A stretch of DNA of 64,000 nt, taken from contig NC_065873.1 of assembly GCF_933775445.1 (NCBI RefSeq), positions 12,152,001-12,216,000 on the forward strand. The letters run 5' to 3'. Positions 61,758-64,000 of the stretch are shown piece after piece. Each line of letters opens with the position of its first letter. Position 1 is the first letter of the stretch. The translations under genes and the position numbers were made by a program. The notes beneath the pieces were generated by a model. It made no database searches and was not told where the DNA came from. It saw nothing but the letters and a program-made list of their open reading frames with translations. Source of the stretch: Argentina anserina. Taxonomy: Eukaryota > Streptophyta > Magnoliopsida > Rosales > Rosaceae.

Positions 61758-62842
61758 GGCATAAATGTCGATTTGCACCCCAAATTTGGTCTTAATTGTT
61801 AATTTGCACCCCGAACTTGCATTTGAGTCAATTTACCTCCTAAACTTGGTAAAAATTGCCGATTTATATCCCGAATTTGCATTTGAGTCAATTTACCTCC
61901 TAAACTTGGTAAAAATTGCCGATTTGCACCCTATCCATTAAATTTAATATTTTCAATCCAATTTTAAGTCACATGTCATGCATTTAAGGGGTAGTATTGT
62001 CATTATATATTTATTCATATTGAATAATGAAATAAATTAATAAAATTACTTAAGAGGAATACTTGCTACAATGGTTGTTTCTTCGAAACATGTTATTGAT
62101 TTATATATTTATTATTTTATGTGATATGGTATGTTAAAAGATATTAGAAAAAATATAAATAAATAAATACATTGAAAATTAAAAATAAATGTGTATTCCG
62201 AGAGAATTACTATTCTACCATTGTGCGTGTCTTAGCCTTATTAGGTTTCCTGGTAGAGATAGATTCGCATCTTTATAATAGATTAGGACTCCGAATCCTA
62301 CGGGATTGTGGTTATGTAATGCCTATATATTGACCTCATTATCAATCAATAAACGGTTACGTTCTGTTCTTTTACGTCGTTATTATTCTCGTTTTGTTCA
62401 TCCTCCAATAATGTGTACATATAAAAATATATTTATACACAACACACTATATTTGAATGGGTGGGTATATTGAATATATAATTCAAAGTAGGGTTAAGTA
62501 GGTAGAAAAAAGATGTAAATAAATAATTTGATTAACAAAATAATCCTCATTTTAAAGAATATTTTTATTTGTTTTTAAGAAAAATATAAATAGAAAATGA
62601 CAACATTACCCCTCATGTGCATGACATGTGACGCAAAATTGTATAGAAACAGTTAAATTTAACGGATGAGGTGCAAATCGGCAATTTTTACCAAGTTTAG
62701 GAGGTAAATTGACTCAAATACAAGTTCGGGGTGTAAATCCGCAATTTTTACCAAGTTTAGGAGGTAAATTGACTCAAATGCAAGTTCGGGGTGCAAATTG
62801 ACAATTTCAGCCAAATTTGGGGTGCAGATCGGCATTTATGTC
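61758..62842. mobile_element. Mutator-like MITE with about 250-bp inverted ends
   Basis: The left arm (61758-62010) and right arm (62600-62842) are reverse complements, both starting (G/A)GCATAAATG-like and containing GATTTGCACCCC and TCAATTTACCTCCTAAACTT. Within each arm a unit of about 70 bp is duplicated in tandem. The flanking 9-mers TTTCTATTA (61749-61757) and TTTTTATTA (62843-62851) match at 8 of 9, as expected for Mutator-like elements. The centre holds a short LTR-like insertion (62192-62407). Confidence 0.75.
62192..62407 (+). mobile_element. Short LTR (about 216 bp) nested in the Mutator-like MITE
   Basis: TGTATTCCGAGAGAATTACT through TTCATCCTCCA matches, in opposite orientation, the short LTR at the right edge of the window (63783-63966). 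Shared parts include GTGTCTTAGCC, ATAGATTAGGA and CCTATATAT. The end at 62407 is set by comparison with that copy. A target duplication was not confirmed. Confidence 0.5.
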
Positions 62843-63224
62843 TTTTTATTAATTATACCATGTTATGGTCATTAATTTTAAATATCCCTTAAACAGGAGG
62901 TAAGGAGACTCAAGTCGAAGAGACTTCAGACCGACCGTCAGTGAAGCTTGGTTACTGTGAGTGGACTTTGATTTGCATGCATGAGTTTTTTCTAAATTAA
63001 ACGATTCCAACATTATATTGTGTTATTATTTCTCTTGATAATTTATTTTATTTTCTATTTATTTGATTGTGAATTCCATATGATCGAGAAGTATATAATG
63101 CTTTATTGAATAGCTGAAATTGGTTGAGTATTTATTCAGGAATGAGATTCACGGGAATTTCTTTAAGTATATTTCTTTTTACTTATTTTATACGATTGGG
63201 AACCGTATTTATTGATTATGATTT

Positions 63225-63680
63225 GACTAACGGGGCTAGTGTATTTTAATGAATATTCTTATTTATTTTATTGTGACTAGCGGGGCTAGTTCACCTATTA
63301 TTTTGGAAGCTATACACTTTGTGATTGATGCTAGCACACTATATCACCTTATGGCAACCCTTTTTCACCAGGGAGGCATGTAACATAGCCAGCAATGTCA
63401 CGACAGCCCAATACATTCTCCGTAACGTGACATAACAGTATTGGGAGCTTGAGATTATATATTTTGTCCGGGGGCAAATTGTATGGCTCATTACTTCTTA
63501 TTTGACTAGCGGGGAGAGTACACTCCTTATCAACTATTTGATTATCTTATTTGACTAGTAGGGGCTAGTTCACTCCTCATAGGTATTCTTGAATATTTTA
63601 TTTGGTTTAGTTGGACTAGTCCATCTTCTCCATTTATTTCTTTTGATTTTATTGACTAGTAGGACTAGTCCGTTAAGTGA
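63225..63680 (+). repeat. Dispersed GACTAGCGGGGCTAGT repeats
   Basis: Six variants of TTGACTAG(C/T)(G/A)GGGCTAGT lie at about 63222, 63276, 63502, 63555, 63612 and 63651, some followed by TCAC. Spacing is irregular (roughly 35-225 bp). The motif is partly self-complementary (ACTAG...CTAGT). Confidence 0.6.
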
Positions 63681-63782
63681 TTTTATTACCATTCAATCTC
63701 ATTTAATAATACTTACATGCATTGAAATTTATTATTATAGAGAATTGGAGATGTATCCATTAAATCTTGTTAATTTTAGTAT

Positions 63783-63966
63783 TGTTTCAGGATGAAATAA
63801 TTGTGTATTATTGAATGATATGGGGGCCTATATATATGCATTACAAAACCACAAACTCTTAGGATTCAGAATCCTAATCTATTACGGAGATGCTAATCTA
63901 TCTCCTAACAGGAAACCGATTAGGCTAAGACACACACAAGGGTAGAATAATAATTCTCTCGGAACA
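63783..63966 (-). mobile_element. 3' LTR (184 bp) of a minus-strand copia-type element entering from the right
   Basis: On the minus strand a polypurine tract AAGGGGGAG (63975-63967) is followed directly by TGTTCCGAGAGAATTATTAT, the LTR start. The LTR includes a TATA-like TGCATATATATAGG and ends CATCCTGAAACA at 63783. The rest of the element would lie beyond the right edge. Short LTRs and this purine tract fit Ty1/copia; the class is inference. Confidence 0.6.
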
Positions 63967-64000
63967 CTCCCCCTTGTGTCGTATGCCTAGGTTGCATGGT

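Larger units (their letters stand above)
61168..63780. mobile_element. Probable old LTR-retroelement sequence split by a Mutator-like MITE
   Basis: The flanks of the MITE at 61758-62842 (about 61400-61750 and 62860-63780) are GC-richer, non-coding, and carry GACTAGCGGGGCTAG-type repeats and an accumulation of motifs of the kind seen in long plant LTRs. Neither LTR boundary could be fixed, so the class (Ty3/gypsy suspected) is inference. Confidence 0.3.

Overview
This is nuclear DNA from a flowering plant, very probably a eudicot. Genes are split by AT-rich GT-AG introns, intergenic DNA is AT-rich, and the transposon families (hAT, CACTA, Mutator-like MITEs, Ty1/copia and probable Ty3/gypsy LTR elements) and all recognisable proteins are plant types. 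A rosid such as a Rosaceae species is a guess only. No bacterial operon, CRISPR array, rRNA or convincing tRNA gene was seen. All family assignments come from reading translations against remembered family features; no search was run.

Left third (1-23 kb) is gene-poor and full of transposons. It holds a possible first exon of a minus-strand gene leaving the left edge (about 0.9-1.03 kb), a non-autonomous hAT element (1.0-1.6 kb), the end of a CACTA element (about 2.5-3.0 kb), and a 5.6-kb hAT element (3.09-8.73 kb) with an 8-bp target duplication, a dead zinc-finger-type transposase and a nested solo LTR. Further right are a second dead hAT transposase on the minus strand (11.3-12.4 kb), two adjacent fold-back elements (13.2-14.06 kb), a long CT microsatellite, a divergent relative of the solo LTR (15.1-16.2 kb), a coding-exon fragment (16.46 kb) and a promoter/leader-like stretch with no visible gene (19.8-20.1 kb).

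Centre (23.5-47.5 kb) is the gene island. In order: a type I inositol-polyphosphate 5-phosphatase (+, 11 exons, 668 aa); a DHRS12-like short-chain dehydrogenase remnant that has lost its catalytic middle (+); a fragment of a LINE-type reverse-transcriptase gene; a choline/ethanolamine kinase (-, 7 coding exons, 348 aa); and an S-adenosylmethionine carrier of the mitochondrial carrier family (+, 12 exons, about 303 aa, with one GC-AG intron). Two copies of one MITE lie in opposite orientation on either side of the carrier gene.

Right third (48-64 kb) holds a GTCCC-rich hAT MITE (49.3-49.8 kb), TGTGAC-rich repeats, a possible LTR with a CT microsatellite, another MITE, and an intact tryptophan-aminotransferase-related / alliinase-type gene (+, 54.85-58.67 kb, 486 aa) whose first exon sits between two copies of one fold-back MITE. 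Beyond it are a second solo LTR in inverted orientation to the one at 4-6 kb, with a perfect 5-bp target duplication, a long-TIR Mutator-like element containing a short LTR, and at the right edge a short LTR with a polypurine tract. The genes belong to separate pathways (phosphoinositide signalling, phospholipid synthesis, SAM transport, auxin or sulfur amino-acid chemistry) and show no sign of being a functional cluster.
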